Shown: positions 35,189 to 44,756, counted from the stretch's first letter. The stretch is 64,000 nt of DNA from Candidatus Kryptobacter tengchongensis (GCA_001485605.1 FAON01000008.1:177735-241734), one strand, 5' to 3'. Numbers and translations: made by a program. Notes: generated from the letters alone by a model not told the origin.

Positions 35189-35728
35189 ATGATTAAACTT
35201 GATATTTGTCTTATCAAGGTTGGTGCTGTTGAAGATGCAGTCATTGAGGTTTTGTCAAAGGGATTAAGAGCATATTTTGAATGGAATATAAAACCGGTTG
35301 CAGAGATTGAAATTCCATCTCAAAGTTACAATCGTTTCAGGGGGCAATTTAATTCATCTTTGATACTTCATCAAATTAAAAGGCAGATTAATCGGGAAGA
35401 ATGTTCTTTTGTCCTTGCAATTACGGGGGTTGATTTATATGTTGAGGGTTTAAATTTTGTCTTTGGTGAGGCTGACCCAGTTAATAGAATTTGCATCATT
35501 TCAACGCACAGATTAAGGCAGGAGTTTTACGGGGATAAACCGAATCAAAAACTTTTTGAGAAAAGAGTTTTGACTGAAGCAGTTCATGAAATAGGGCATT
35601 TATTAAACCTTAAACATTGTTCAAATCCGAATTGTGTTATGTTTTTCTCAAATTCAATACTTGACACGGATAGGAAAGGTTTCTTATTTTGTAATGGATG
35701 CAGAAGCAAATTTAAAATTTTAAAATGA
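35189..35728 (+). CDS. Archaemetzincin-like zinc metalloprotease
   Basis: A 179-residue protein with the metzincin zinc motif HEIGHLLNLKHC followed by the archaemetzincin zinc-finger cysteines SNPNCVM and FLFCNGC. This is the HExxH-x5-H-C...C-x-M...C-x2-C pattern of AmzA. There is no signal peptide, so it is cytoplasmic. The biological substrate of the family is not established. The next gene overlaps its stop by four bases (ATGA), so both are co-translated. The family is commonest in archaea and scattered in bacteria, which hints at transfer. Confidence 0.9.
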   Translation: MIKLDICLIKVGAVEDAVIEVLSKGLRAYFEWNIKPVAEIEIPSQSYNRFRGQFNSSLILHQIKRQINREECSFVLAITGVDLYVEGLNFVFGEADPVNRICIISTHRLRQEFYGDKPNQKLFEKRVLTEAVHEIGHLLNLKHCSNPNCVMFFSNSILDTDRKGFLFCNGCRSKFKILK

Positions 35729-36114
35729 AATATCTCCACGAGAAACATTTTACAATTGATGAAGCGCGAAATTTACTTGATCAAATAAGACCTCTTGTTT
35801 CAAGGATGATTGAGCTTAAGCGGATTCTTGATTTAAAGGGCTACGATATTTATCGGCACAGATATTTTACAGGAAATCCGAATGGTGAAAAAAATTATCC
35901 GCCCGAACTTGAGGAACTTATTGAGTTAATTGAAAGGATTGAGAGAATGGGGGCAATTGTAAAAGGGATTGAACAGGGTCTTGTTGATTTCCCGCACATT
36001 AGGGAAAACGGACAAGAAGTTTATCTTTGCTGGATGTATGGGGAAGAAACAGTTAACTATTGGCATGCGATAAGTGAGGGTTTTATGGGAAGAAGACCAA
36101 TTGAGGAAATTTGA
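35725..36114 (+). CDS. DUF2203 family protein
   Basis: A 129-residue soluble protein. It starts HFTIDEARNLLDQIRPLVSR, continues with a long helix pair, then GIEQGLVDFPHIRENGQEVY and the signature LCWMYGEETVNYWHAISEGF. This matches DUF2203, a small, widespread family of unknown function. The ATG overlaps the archaemetzincin stop (ATGA). A possible 30-codon reading frame follows one base after its stop. Confidence 0.85.
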   Translation: MKYLHEKHFTIDEARNLLDQIRPLVSRMIELKRILDLKGYDIYRHRYFTGNPNGEKNYPPELEELIELIERIERMGAIVKGIEQGLVDFPHIRENGQEVYLCWMYGEETVNYWHAISEGFMGRRPIEEI

Positions 36115-36115
36115 G

Positions 36116-36208
36116 TTGAGATTTATACGACCGGATGACCCAAGCGTTTGGGTATTTGATCATTATGAATATGGAAATGTATGGATTGAGGAGGAATTCC
36201 CGAAATAA
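36116..36208 (+). CDS. Possible 30-residue small protein
   Basis: A TTG-initiated frame one base after the DUF2203 stop, encoding RFIRPDDPSVWVFDHYEY and then GNVWIEEEFPK. Its make-up (two Trp, many Asp/Glu, no run of rare residues) looks coded rather than random, and close coupling to the upstream stop would permit translation. It could also be the remnant of a longer gene. There is no similarity I recognise. Confidence 0.35.
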   Translation: MRFIRPDDPSVWVFDHYEYGNVWIEEEFPK

Positions 36209-36230
36209 AAAATTAATTTAGGTGTTTTAA

Positions 36231-36876
36231 ATGAGAGCTTTTATTTTAACTTTGGTGCTGTTTTATTTAGCGTCTTTGCAAAATTTAAAAACTCAAAATG
36301 CGCATTTCTTAGAAGTTGGATTTAGGGTAAATTTGCCTTACATCGCTATGAATTATGAAGTAGCCGAGTTGAAAAGCTACGAGAAGAAAGATATGAAGTT
36401 GCTTGCCAAAGTTTTCAAGTCTTATCAAGATGTCATTGGTCTTCATCCAACCTTAAGCATCAATTTTATGCGGGATTTAAACTTTGAATGTAAATTTGGA
36501 ATAGTTATGACCAATTTGGATCCCCTGGTTTCGTTTTAAAAACATCTGGGGGATTTACATTAAGAAAATTTACGAGGGATAGAAAATTTTATGGTGCTAT
36601 TTCAGCAGAATTAGGCAATTATGATTTGGGGCAGTCAGTTTATCATCCCGCTGAATGGTCAATGAAGTTAATTGGGGCTGGTTTTGGCGTAAGGATTTGG
36701 AAGGGTTTGTATTATGAGGTTTCGTTTCACTTCCCTCTTGGAGATAATTTAATCTCTACGAAAACTGAGCCTGACTTTGAATTTGGTGGCAAACCGCCAA
36801 TTGAATATAGAGAAGAAAGGTTGATCAGTTTCATTCCATAAATCTCGGGTATTCCTTCGGGGTTTTGAGGAGATAA
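36231..36876 (+). pseudogene. Tandem envelope-protein paralogue 1, two frameshifts
   Basis: The first of three tandem related genes for ~220-residue secreted proteins. The opening frame encodes a signal peptide and AHFLEVGFRVNLPYIA to a stop at 36539. Homology continues in another frame (GGFTLRKFTRDRKFYGAISA, KLIGAGFGVRIWKGLYYEV, FHFPLGDN) and, after a second shift near 36825, in a third frame ending SINLGYSFGVLRR at 36876. Compare GGGFGVKLLSGIRYEF and NINVGYSFGV in the intact third copy. Each shift is equivalent to one missing base. Decay or sequence error are both possible. Confidence 0.75.
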
Positions 36877-36900
36877 TTTTTAAAAATTTAATATAAACTC

Positions 36901-37571
36901 ATGAAAATGGGACGAATTTTGATCATCTTGATAATGTTTTTTCCACAACTTTTGACAGCAGGGGAAAATAGTTTATCTCAAAATTCATCTTTAATTGAAG
37001 TTGGTATAAGGGGTCATTTACCTATATTTGAACCTTTTTTGAGAAATTCTGGATTTTTTAAAGATATGGGAGTTGTAAAGAATTTGGATACAGGGGGTGA
37101 TTTTCTCGGTTTATACTTGACTTTAGGTGTTAATTTTACCAAAAATTTAAATTTTGAATTTAGAGGTGGTAGAGCCTTAAATCGTTTGCCTCGTTTAGAT
37201 GATGATGGATATACAACTGCTTTTGAATCAGTTCTAAAATGGTTCGGTGAGAATAGAAAACTTTATGGAGCTATTTCATTTGGTGCAAGTCGGTATGATA
37301 TGAGTTTTAGGTCATATTACCGACAACTTCCTTCGGGGTTGCATCAAAGGATAAATGGAAGGAATTAATCGGGATAGGTTTCGGTGTTTCGCTTTGGAAA
37401 AATCTATACCTTGAAATGTTATATCAATTTCCTCTGGGAGATAAGGTATTATATGAAGAATACTGGCTTGATCCAAACGCCAACGAGCCATTAAAGGTTA
37501 GGGGTATAGCGTTGGAATTTTTTATCAAAATGAGCATCGGCTATTCTTGGGTAATTGTGAGAAGGAATTAA
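36901..37571 (+). pseudogene. Tandem envelope-protein paralogue 2, one frameshift
   Basis: The opening frame encodes a signal peptide (MGRILIILIMFFPQLLTAG) and SLIEVGIRGHLPIFEPF, GGDFLGLYLTLGVNFTKNL, LYGAISFGASRYD, then stops at 37368. The neighbouring frame resumes the family sequence: KWKELIGIGFGVSLWKNLYL, YQFPLGDK, KMSIGYSWVIVRRN, ending at 37571. One extra A in the CAAAGG run near 37345 would restore a single ~220-codon gene. It is the same family as the intact gene that follows. Confidence 0.78.
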
Positions 37572-37638
37572 TGATTGTTTCTGGAGAATTTCAATGTAAG
37601 AATGATAAAAAAATTTAAACTTAATTTGGGGAAGATAT

Positions 37639-38313
37639 ATGAGAGGCATAATTTTAATTTTATTGCTTTATTTTTCAGTTTCACAAGGTTTGTTTTCTCA
37701 AAGTTTGGAGATCAAGGATCAATCTAAAGGGATTTTAGCGGAAATTGGCGTAAATATGAACTTGCCGACAATCGCAAGCAAATATATTTTTGAGGATGTC
37801 AAAATTTACAGGTTGGGGGATATGGATTTGATAGCTCATAAGGTTAAATGGGGAGGTGATTTTTTGGGTTTATATTTGAGTTTAGGTGTTAACTTCTCAA
37901 ATAAAGCAGGGATTGAATTTAAATATGGTGGGGCATTAAATGAGTTTTCGTATACCGAGCTGGGTTGGGCAGAGGGTTTTGAACTTGCTTTGAAAAAATT
38001 TACAAATGGTGGGAAATTTTACTGGTTTGTTGGATTTGAAAGAAACAAATATGAATTGGGGGGTTCTGATTCAATTATTTGGTCTTCATATGTTGTTTAT
38101 CCAAAGGGTCGCTGGAGAAACTTTGTAGGGGGTGGTTTTGGTGTGAAGCTTTTAAGTGGGATTCGCTATGAGTTTTCAGTTAAATTTCCCCTCGGTGATA
38201 AAGATTTTTACGAAAAATATGTACCTGCTTTGCCACCTGAAGTTGTTAGAGTAAAGTTGTTACCGCTTCTTAATATCAATGTGGGTTATTCATTCGGAGT
38301 CATGAAAATGTAA
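37639..38313 (+). CDS. Tandem envelope-protein paralogue 3, intact
   Basis: A 224-residue protein with signal peptide MRGIILILLLYFSVSQGLFS. The mature chain has the amphipathic beta-strand pattern of a small outer-membrane barrel (ILAEIGVNMNLPTIA, GGDFLGLYLSLGVNFSNKAG, GGGFGVKLLSGIRYEFSVKF, LLNINVGYSFGV). It is the only unbroken member of three tandem copies and serves as the template for recognising the two broken ones. I do not recognise a named family. A role in the outer membrane is inferred. It converges with the endonuclease IV gene 15 bases downstream. Confidence 0.8.
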   Translation: MRGIILILLLYFSVSQGLFSQSLEIKDQSKGILAEIGVNMNLPTIASKYIFEDVKIYRLGDMDLIAHKVKWGGDFLGLYLSLGVNFSNKAGIEFKYGGALNEFSYTELGWAEGFELALKKFTNGGKFYWFVGFERNKYELGGSDSIIWSSYVVYPKGRWRNFVGGGFGVKLLSGIRYEFSVKFPLGDKDFYEKYVPALPPEVVRVKLLPLLNINVGYSFGVMKM

Positions 38314-38327
38314 TTGTCCGTTTAACT

Positions 38328-39197
38328 TTAATATTTCACAGCAAGTTTTCGCAAAGTTGATAGATTCATTATATCAAGTTTATCATCATAACCTTTCGGG
38401 GTCTCAATTATTTTGGGGATGTTTTTGAATATTGGATTTTGCATTATGAAACGAAATGCGCTTTTACCGATTTTACCCTTTCCGATATGAAAATGTCTAT
38501 CAACCCGTGAATTTAGTTCTCGTTTTGAATCATTGAGGTGAAAGACTTTTATTTTATCAATGCCAATTATTTCGTCAAATTCCTTAAAAACATTTTCACA
38601 TCCTTTCTCGCTTCTTATATCATAGCCAGCTGAAAATATATGACATGTATCAACGCACACACCGATGCGATTTTTATCCTCAATGAGGTCAATTATTTTT
38701 CTCACCTGTTCAAATCTATATCCTATCGTAGTGCCTTGTCCAGCTGTTAACTCAATTACGGTTAGAGTTTTAAAGTTTTTCGTTTTCTCGTGGGCGATGT
38801 TCAAGGATTCTGCTGTTAATTTAATTCCATAATCTTCCCCCTTTCCAAGATGAGCCCCGGGATGTAAAACAAGGCACATTGCGCCAATGCTTTCGCATCT
38901 TTTTAGTTCTTGAACAAACGAATCCCTTGACTTTTTGAGTATTTCTTTATCGCTTGCACACAGATTTATAAGATATGAACTGTGGACGATGACGGGGTAA
39001 ATTTGAAATTTGTAGAGTTCGGAATGGAATTTTTCTATTTCTTTTTTGTTTAATTTTCTTGCCCTCCATTGGGCGTTGCTTTTGGTGAATATTTGAATTG
39101 TTTCACATCCGATTTTTACAGCTCTTGAAACAGATTTATCAAGACCGCCACTTATTGAGATATGGGCTCCGATGTTTAACCTATTTGAATTTTTCAT
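38328..39197 (-). CDS. nfo: Endonuclease IV (AP endonuclease)
   Basis: A 289-residue base-excision-repair enzyme that nicks DNA at abasic sites. The TIM-barrel metal ligands are visible: NIGAHISISGG, VIVHSSYLINL, LVLHPGAHLG, VIELTAGQG, GVCVDTCHIFSAGYD, VFHLNDSK, VDRHFHIGKGKIG, IIETPKG. The ATG at 39197 overlaps the stop of the upstream gene (ATGA) and gives the normal N-terminus; a start at 39248 would add 17 unlikely residues. It is the last gene of the lysA-led minus-strand unit. Confidence 0.95.
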   Translation of the reverse strand: MKNSNRLNIGAHISISGGLDKSVSRAVKIGCETIQIFTKSNAQWRARKLNKKEIEKFHSELYKFQIYPVIVHSSYLINLCASDKEILKKSRDSFVQELKRCESIGAMCLVLHPGAHLGKGEDYGIKLTAESLNIAHEKTKNFKTLTVIELTAGQGTTIGYRFEQVRKIIDLIEDKNRIGVCVDTCHIFSAGYDIRSEKGCENVFKEFDEIIGIDKIKVFHLNDSKRELNSRVDRHFHIGKGKIGKSAFRFIMQNPIFKNIPKIIETPKGYDDKLDIMNLSTLRKLAVKY

Positions 39198-39706
39198 CTC
39201 TTTTTCAATATGAGATAAAGTCCAAGAATTATAAGCAGGATAGGCCAAAATTTTTCAAAGTTTTCCCAAATCTCAAAGGAGTATATAACCCCAACATTTG
39301 TGAGTAGAAACAAAACTCCAATTCCAATAAGCGTCATCGCTGGCAGAAGAAGGGCATAATCATTGGGGCGATTGACGAAAGACATCAAGAACGATAAACC
39401 AGTCACTATCAGAACTACTGGCCAAAAGAAATGAATTTCAGGATTGAGTAGATCAAAAGAGTCTATGAAAAGATAAATTCCAAAGAAAAAGAAAATTGAA
39501 CCCCAGAAAACTTTTTTATTTGAATTTAACCCGAAACCAGAGTATCCAAGATATGCTCCATAGACCACAAGCAAAACAGAGATGATTTTCTTCCAGCTTA
39601 AGTGTAAAGTTCCAAGTTTATCAAGGAGGATCAAGAATCCAATTATAACAAGTATAACTCCGAAAAACAGAGTAGATTTTCCGTTTCTCTGTGTTATTGA
39701 TGTCAT
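39194..39706 (-). CDS. LiaF-like / DUF5668 multi-pass membrane protein
   Basis: A 170-residue protein made of about seven short hydrophobic helices (LFFGVILVIIGFLILLDKLG, FWGSIFFFFGIYLFIDSF, FWPVVLIVTGLSFLMSF, LLLPAMTLIGIGVLFLL, FWPILLIILGLYLILKKR). The repeated FWPxLLIxxGLxxL helix hairpins are typical of the LiaI/LiaF-type membrane region, usually linked to envelope stress sensing. The soluble LiaF C-terminal domain is missing. It begins 11 bases after the lysA reading frame ends and overlaps nfo by four bases. Confidence 0.75.
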   Translation of the reverse strand: MTSITQRNGKSTLFFGVILVIIGFLILLDKLGTLHLSWKKIISVLLVVYGAYLGYSGFGLNSNKKVFWGSIFFFFGIYLFIDSFDLLNPEIHFFWPVVLIVTGLSFLMSFVNRPNDYALLLPAMTLIGIGVLFLLTNVGVIYSFEIWENFEKFWPILLIILGLYLILKKR

Positions 39707-39717
39707 TTTTATGGTGT

Positions 39718-41001
39718 CTATATTTTTGTCATTAGGGTTTTACTTAATAGATCTTCAAAAGTTTCACGTTCTCGTATAAGATAATAATTTTCCCCGTCAA
39801 TTAGAATTTCTGCGGGTCGTGGTCTTGCGTTGTAATTTGAGCTTGAAACGAAGCCGTAAGCTCCAGCAGTCATAACGGCAATGTAATCCCCTCTTGAAAC
39901 GGAAGGAATTTTTCTATCTATGGCGATGAAATCACTTGTTTCGCAAACAGGACCAACGATATCTGCGATTTCTATCTCTTCACTTTTTTAAATAACAGGG
40001 ACGATTTGATGATAAGCTTTGTAAAGAGCTGGTCTTATAAGTTCGGTCATTGAGATATCGGTTATTATAAAATTCTTGACTTTGCTTTTTTTTGTGTAGA
40101 GAACTTTTCCAACGATTATGCCGGCGTTTGCAATTATAAATCTCCCTGGTTCAAAGATGAGCTCACATCCAGTTTTTTCAAGAATTGGTAAAATTTCGTT
40201 TGCAAAAAGTTCGGGGTTTAGTTCTTTATCATCGTTTTCTTCAAATGGCAGTTTGTCATTGACGATCACATTTTTATATTTCACACCAAGCCCACCACCA
40301 AAATCAATATGTGAAATTTTCACTCCGTTTTTCTCAAGTTTTTCAATATACCGCAGGATAAATTCCGCTGTTTCAACGAATGGTTCAACACTGACTATTT
40401 GGGAGCCGATATGAGTATGAATTCCAAGAAGTTCAACATTTGTTAGGTTAGTTGCTTTTTTAAAAACATCAATTGCCTCGTTTGGATCGATTCCAAATTT
40501 GCTTGTTTTTATCCCCGTTGATATATATGGGTGGGTTTGGGCATTGATATCGGGATTTACCCGGATTAAAATTCTGGCTGTTTTGTTTAAACTTTTTGCA
40601 ATTTCATTCACTATGAGAAGCTCTTGCGGTGATTCAATGTTGAGTGAGAAAATGTCATTTTCAAGTGCAAATTTTATCTCATCGTCGTATTTCCCAACCC
40701 CTGCGAATGATATTTTCTCTGGTTTGAAGCCAGAGTTTAGGGCGATATAAATTTCCCCAGCCGAGACAGTGTCAGCTCCAGCCCCAAGTTTGCTTAAAAT
40801 TTTAAGTATTGATGGGTTTGAATTTGCTTTAAGAGCGTATAAAATTTTTGAGTTGCGGAGTGAATTTTTCAATAACTCAAAGTTTTGGGTTATCTGTGCC
40901 TTGCTGTAGATATAAATGGGCGTTCCAAATTCTTCAGCTATTTTTCTAATAGGGACTTCCTCACAGTAGAGTTCATCAGATTTGTAATAAAAATGAAGCA
41001 A
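39718..41001 (-). pseudogene. lysA: Diaminopimelate decarboxylase interrupted by an in-frame TAA
   Basis: A LysA-family PLP enzyme making lysine from meso-diaminopimelate. The frame from the TTG at 41001 encodes the PLP Lys (KILYALKANSN, K58), HTHIGSQ, HIDFGGGLGVKY and EPGRFIIANAG, then meets TAA at 39988-39990. The same frame continues without shift for 89 codons with the family's C-terminus: ADIVGPVCETSDFIAIDRK (catalytic Cys), GAYGFVSSSNYNARPRPAEI, stopping at 39718. One codon is altered, where a Lys would fit. Without readthrough the product lacks the catalytic Cys and part of the PLP site. It may be a true nonsense mutation, readthrough or a sequence error. Confidence 0.88.
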
Positions 41002-41099
41002 TTTTCTTTTTTTGTTTTAAAAATAATTCCAGCAGGTGAAATTTTCAATAGAAAATGTTGGAAAATCGGGCGCAGGATAAAGTTGTGCTGGTTTTAAAC

Positions 41100-41128
41100 T
41101 TGTTTTATTCCTATTGCAAGATTATATT
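41100..41128 (+). promoter_or_regulatory. Sigma70-type promoter of the radA unit
   Basis: TTGTTT (41100-41105), 17 bases, TATATT (41123-41128), in the gap between divergent lysA and radA. The start site would be near 41135, about 48 bases before the radA ATG. The -35 is weaker than at other promoters here. Confidence 0.6.
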
Positions 41129-41182
41129 TATTTGGCTTTACCAAGCATTAAATTTTATTGAGAAAACTTTAAAAATTTAGAT

Positions 41183-42559
41183 ATGGCAAAACAGAAAACA
41201 CATTTCGTCTGCCAAAATTGTGGATACATTTCACTTAAGTGGATGGGTAGATGTCCCGAATGCAATGAATGGAACACTATGGTTGAGGAGATAATAATGC
41301 CAGAGGATAAATTACAGGAGCAGATTTCACTTTTAAAACAGCCCGCTATAGCGGTTGATATTGATAAAATTGAACTTAAAGAAGATGAAAGAATAAAAAC
41401 TGGGATAGCTGAGCTTGACCGTGTTCTTGGTGGAGGGATTGTCCCTGGCTCTGTGGTTTTAATAGCTGGTGACCCCGGGGTTGGGAAATCAACCCTGATG
41501 ACGCAGATAGTCCCGGGTTTGAAGGGGAAAAAAATTCTTTATGTCACAGGTGAGGAATCTGTAAAACAGCTTAAACTTAGAACCGAGAGATTAAACTTCC
41601 CTAAATCATTTCAATCCAAGAATTTTCTTGTCCTTGCTGAGACAAATTTAAATCTTGTCATAAATGTTATTGAGGAAACCAATCCAGATATAATTATCAT
41701 TGATTCAATTCAAACTATGTATAGACCTGAACTTGAAAGTGCCCCCGGAAGTGTTAGTCAAGTTCGTGAATGTGCTTCGGTGTTAATGCAGATGGCAAAA
41801 AATACGGGCAAGTCCATCCTTCTTGTTGGGCATGTAACGAAAGATGGATTAATTGCTGGTCCGAAGGTTCTTGAGCATATGGTTGATACTGTTTTACAAT
41901 TTGAAGGTGAGAGGCATCAATCTTACAGAATTTTAAGAGCTGTGAAAAATAGATTTGGTTCAACGAATGAGATTGGGATTTTTGAGATGACCACGGAAGG
42001 TTTAAAGGAGGTTAAAAATCCATCAGAGATATTTCTTTCAGAGAGAACATTTGGAGCTTCTGGTTCCTCAGTTGTGGCGTGTATAGAGGGGACCAGACCC
42101 CTTCTTGTGGAAGTTCAAGCTCTTGTTTCTCCTGCAAGTTATGGAACGCCACAGAGGACATCAATTGGATTTGATTATCATCGCCTTTCTGTTCTTCTTG
42201 CTGTGCTTGAGAAAAAAGTTGGGATAAGGTTAGGGGGGCATGATGTGTTTATAAAAATTGTCGGTGGTTTAAGAATTGAAGAACCTGCGGTTGACCTTGG
42301 CGTTGTGACGGCAATTGTTTCAAGTTTGAAAGATATACCTGTTGATTCGCAATCCGTTGTAGTCGGTGAGGTTGGACTTGCTGGTGAAGTTAGGTCAGTT
42401 ACTCAGATTGAGAAAAGGATTCAGGAATCTGCTAAACTTGGTTTCAAAAAAATTATCATTCCAAAAAATAATATGCGTGGTCTGAAAGTTGAAACCGAAA
42501 TTGAAGTGGTTGGCGTAAGAAAGGTTAATCAGGCGCTTGAGGAACTTTTAAACATTTAA
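41183..42559 (+). CDS. radA: DNA repair protein RadA (Sms)
   Basis: A 458-residue RecA-like helicase that helps process recombination intermediates. The N-terminal C4 zinc finger is FVCQNCG and GRCPECNEW. Walker A GDPGVGKST lies near residue 96. The RadA-specific KNRFG stands in AVKNRFGSTNEIGIF, and the C-terminal Lon-like domain includes GHDVFIKIVGGLRI, DLGVVTAIVSS and VGEVGLAGEVR. Length is standard. It heads a plus-strand run with the PQ-loop protein, rdgB and hemL genes. Confidence 0.97.
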   Translation: MAKQKTHFVCQNCGYISLKWMGRCPECNEWNTMVEEIIMPEDKLQEQISLLKQPAIAVDIDKIELKEDERIKTGIAELDRVLGGGIVPGSVVLIAGDPGVGKSTLMTQIVPGLKGKKILYVTGEESVKQLKLRTERLNFPKSFQSKNFLVLAETNLNLVINVIEETNPDIIIIDSIQTMYRPELESAPGSVSQVRECASVLMQMAKNTGKSILLVGHVTKDGLIAGPKVLEHMVDTVLQFEGERHQSYRILRAVKNRFGSTNEIGIFEMTTEGLKEVKNPSEIFLSERTFGASGSSVVACIEGTRPLLVEVQALVSPASYGTPQRTSIGFDYHRLSVLLAVLEKKVGIRLGGHDVFIKIVGGLRIEEPAVDLGVVTAIVSSLKDIPVDSQSVVVGEVGLAGEVRSVTQIEKRIQESAKLGFKKIIIPKNNMRGLKVETEIEVVGVRKVNQALEELLNI

Positions 42560-42578
42560 AACTATAAAAGGGGCAAAG

Positions 42579-42881
42579 ATGAAAGAAACTCTTGGGCTTA
42601 TTGGTTTAATAGCAATTGTGGTGTGTTGGATACCGCAAACATATGAGTCAATAAAGCGCGGTTATACGAACATGAATCTTTATTTCCTTTTGATTTATTT
42701 CATTGGTAGTTTATCTCTGACGATTTATGCGATTGGAAATTATGTGTTTTTCACGCTTAATTTTCTTGCTTCTGTTGGAAGTTTAATAAATTTATACTTC
42801 AAATTCTTCCCCCGTGTTAGAACAAACCCGAAAAAGGTTAATGAAATTAGTTCTTGCCACGAAAAACAAGCACAAAGTTGA
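42579..42881 (+). CDS. SemiSWEET/PQ-loop family membrane protein
   Basis: A 100-residue membrane protein with three helices. A PQ motif stands in helix 1 (VVCWIPQTYESIKRG) and YTNMNLYFLLIYFIGSLSLT follows. This is the bacterial SemiSWEET layout: half-transporters that dimerise, often to carry sugars. The substrate cannot be told. The polar C-terminal tail overlaps the start of rdgB by 41 bases, so the two are translationally linked. Confidence 0.82.
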   Translation: MKETLGLIGLIAIVVCWIPQTYESIKRGYTNMNLYFLLIYFIGSLSLTIYAIGNYVFFTLNFLASVGSLINLYFKFFPRVRTNPKKVNEISSCHEKQAQS

Positions 42882-43470
42882 GGAGATAAAGCAAATTTTA
42901 AAAATTTATCTTGATGATGAGTTGTATTCTCGGATAGAAATTTTAAGTGCTGGTGATTTCATAGGAGTCCCAGAAATTGAAGAGGATGGAAAAACATATA
43001 TTGAAAATGCTCTTAAGAAGGCAAAAGAGATTCATAAATTTACCGGTCTTCCCTCAATTGCTGATGACAGTGGTATTGAAGTTGATTTTTTAAATGGTGA
43101 GCCAGGGGTATATTCGGCAAGATATGCAGGGTTAAGGGCAACGGATGAAGAGAATAACAGGAAACTTTTGAAAAAACTTGAAGGCGTTCCGCTTGAGAAG
43201 AGAACCGCTACATTTAAATGTGTGATCGCCTATGTTAATAAAAATGAAGAGAAAATTTTTGAAGGAGAAACGAAAGGTAAAGTCATCTTTGAACCCAGAG
43301 GGATGGGAGGCTTCGGATATGATCCTCTTTTTGTCCCAGATGGATATGAATTGACTTATGCAGAGATGCCGGAAGATTTAAAAAACAAGATAAGCCATAG
43401 ATCAAAGGCAATTCAAAAATTTGCCGAATTTCTTACGCTGATTTTAAAAACAAAAGCTGGTTTGGAATGA
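42841..43470 (+). CDS. rdgB: XTP/dITP diphosphatase (non-canonical purine NTP pyrophosphatase)
   Basis: A 209-residue house-cleaning enzyme hydrolysing dITP and XTP. It has the HAM1/RdgB start [18 protein letters not shown], the metal Asp loop [26 protein letters not shown], and [13 protein letters not shown] followed by the SHRSKA end motif. The ATG at 42841 with AAAGG upstream gives the family N-terminus; a GTG at 42814 adds nine residues deeper in the overlap with the previous gene. Its stop overlaps the hemL ATG (ATGA). Confidence 0.95.
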   Translation: MKLVLATKNKHKVEEIKQILKIYLDDELYSRIEILSAGDFIGVPEIEEDGKTYIENALKKAKEIHKFTGLPSIADDSGIEVDFLNGEPGVYSARYAGLRATDEENNRKLLKKLEGVPLEKRTATFKCVIAYVNKNEEKIFEGETKGKVIFEPRGMGGFGYDPLFVPDGYELTYAEMPEDLKNKISHRSKAIQKFAEFLTLILKTKAGLE

Positions 43471-44756
43471 AAAAAACTAAAAGTAAAACACTTTACACAA
43501 AAGCACAATCTTTAATCCCCGGAGGAGTGAATTCACCAGTTAGAGCATTTAAATCTGTAAATTCAACCCCTCTTTTTATTTCAAAGGCATCCGGTTCAAA
43601 AATTTGGGATGTTGATGGAAATAAATTTATTGATTATGTGATGTCTTGGGGACCGCTCATACTTGGACATTCACATCCAGAGGTTATTTCTGCAGTTAAA
43701 GGTATTTTGAAGAACGGGACAAGTTATGGTGCTCCAACTGAAATTGAAGTTAAGATGGCAGAATTGATAAATAAAATGATGCCAACAGTTGAGCTTGTCA
43801 GAATGGTTAATTCTGGGACTGAGGCAACGATGAGCGCAATTCGCCTTGCGAGGGCGTATACAGGAAGAAAGAAAATAATAAAATTTGAAGGTTGCTATCA
43901 CGGACATGCAGATAGTTTTCTTGTTAAGGCTGGCTCAGGTGCAACAACGCTCGGGATACCAAGTAGTCCTGGGGTTCCTGATGAGATTGCGTCGCTTACA
44001 TTAAACGCAAGATATAATGATGTTAAATCGGTTGAAAAATTGATAGAAGAAAATAAGAATGAAATTGCCTGTATAATTGTTGAACCAGTTGCTGGGAATA
44101 TGGGTGTTGTTCCACCAAAAGATGGCTTCCTGGAAAAACTGCGCCAAATTTGTGATAGGGAGAATATCCTTCTTGTTTTTGATGAAGTTATAACTGGATT
44201 CCGGCTTGCACCGGGCGGGGCTCAGGAATATTTTGGCGTCAAGGCTGACCTTACAACTCTTGGCAAAATTATAGGTGGAGGTTTCCCGGTTGGAGCTTAT
44301 GGTGGAAGAAAGGAAATCATGGAACTTGTTGCTCCTTCTGGACCTGTATATCAAGCGGGAACTTTGTCTGGAAACCCAATTGCGATGACGGCTGGATACA
44401 CTACATTGAAAATTTTATATGAGAATAGAAAAACTTTTTATAAACGGCTTGAAAGTAAAGCGAGAACCCTTGCTGAAAGTTTCAAAGAGATTGCCAATAA
44501 AAATGGCGTTAAAGTTCAAATTAATCAAATCGGCTCAATGTTAACTGTGTTTTTCAATGATGGCGAAGTTTATGATTATGATTCAGCTTTGAGGTCGGAT
44601 ACGAGAAAATTTGCAAGGTTTTTCAATTTAATGCTTGAAAATGGAATTTATCTACCTCCATCACAATTTGAAGCGATGTTTTTATCATCAGCGCATACGG
44701 ATGAAGACATAGAAAAAACTATTGATGCATTTGAAAAGGTAATTTTGAAATTATAA
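43467..44756 (+). CDS. hemL: Glutamate-1-semialdehyde 2,1-aminomutase
   Basis: A 429-residue PLP enzyme converting glutamate-1-semialdehyde to 5-aminolevulinate in the C5 haem pathway. Signatures: [99 protein letters not shown] with the PLP Lys, and [14 protein letters not shown]. It is complete. It overlaps rdgB by four bases. No other haem gene is nearby. Confidence 0.97.
   Translation: MKKTKSKTLYTKAQSLIPGGVNSPVRAFKSVNSTPLFISKASGSKIWDVDGNKFIDYVMSWGPLILGHSHPEVISAVKGILKNGTSYGAPTEIEVKMAELINKMMPTVELVRMVNSGTEATMSAIRLARAYTGRKKIIKFEGCYHGHADSFLVKAGSGATTLGIPSSPGVPDEIASLTLNARYNDVKSVEKLIEENKNEIACIIVEPVAGNMGVVPPKDGFLEKLRQICDRENILLVFDEVITGFRLAPGGAQEYFGVKADLTTLGKIIGGGFPVGAYGGRKEIMELVAPSGPVYQAGTLSGNPIAMTAGYTTLKILYENRKTFYKRLESKARTLAESFKEIANKNGVKVQINQIGSMLTVFFNDGEVYDYDSALRSDTRKFARFFNLMLENGIYLPPSQFEAMFLSSAHTDEDIEKTIDAFEKVILKL

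Noticed and set aside
39988..39990. Programmed frameshift or recoded amino acid in lysA
   Set aside because: The downstream sequence is in the same frame, so no shift is needed; the codon is TAA, not the TGA or TAG used for selenocysteine or pyrrolysine.
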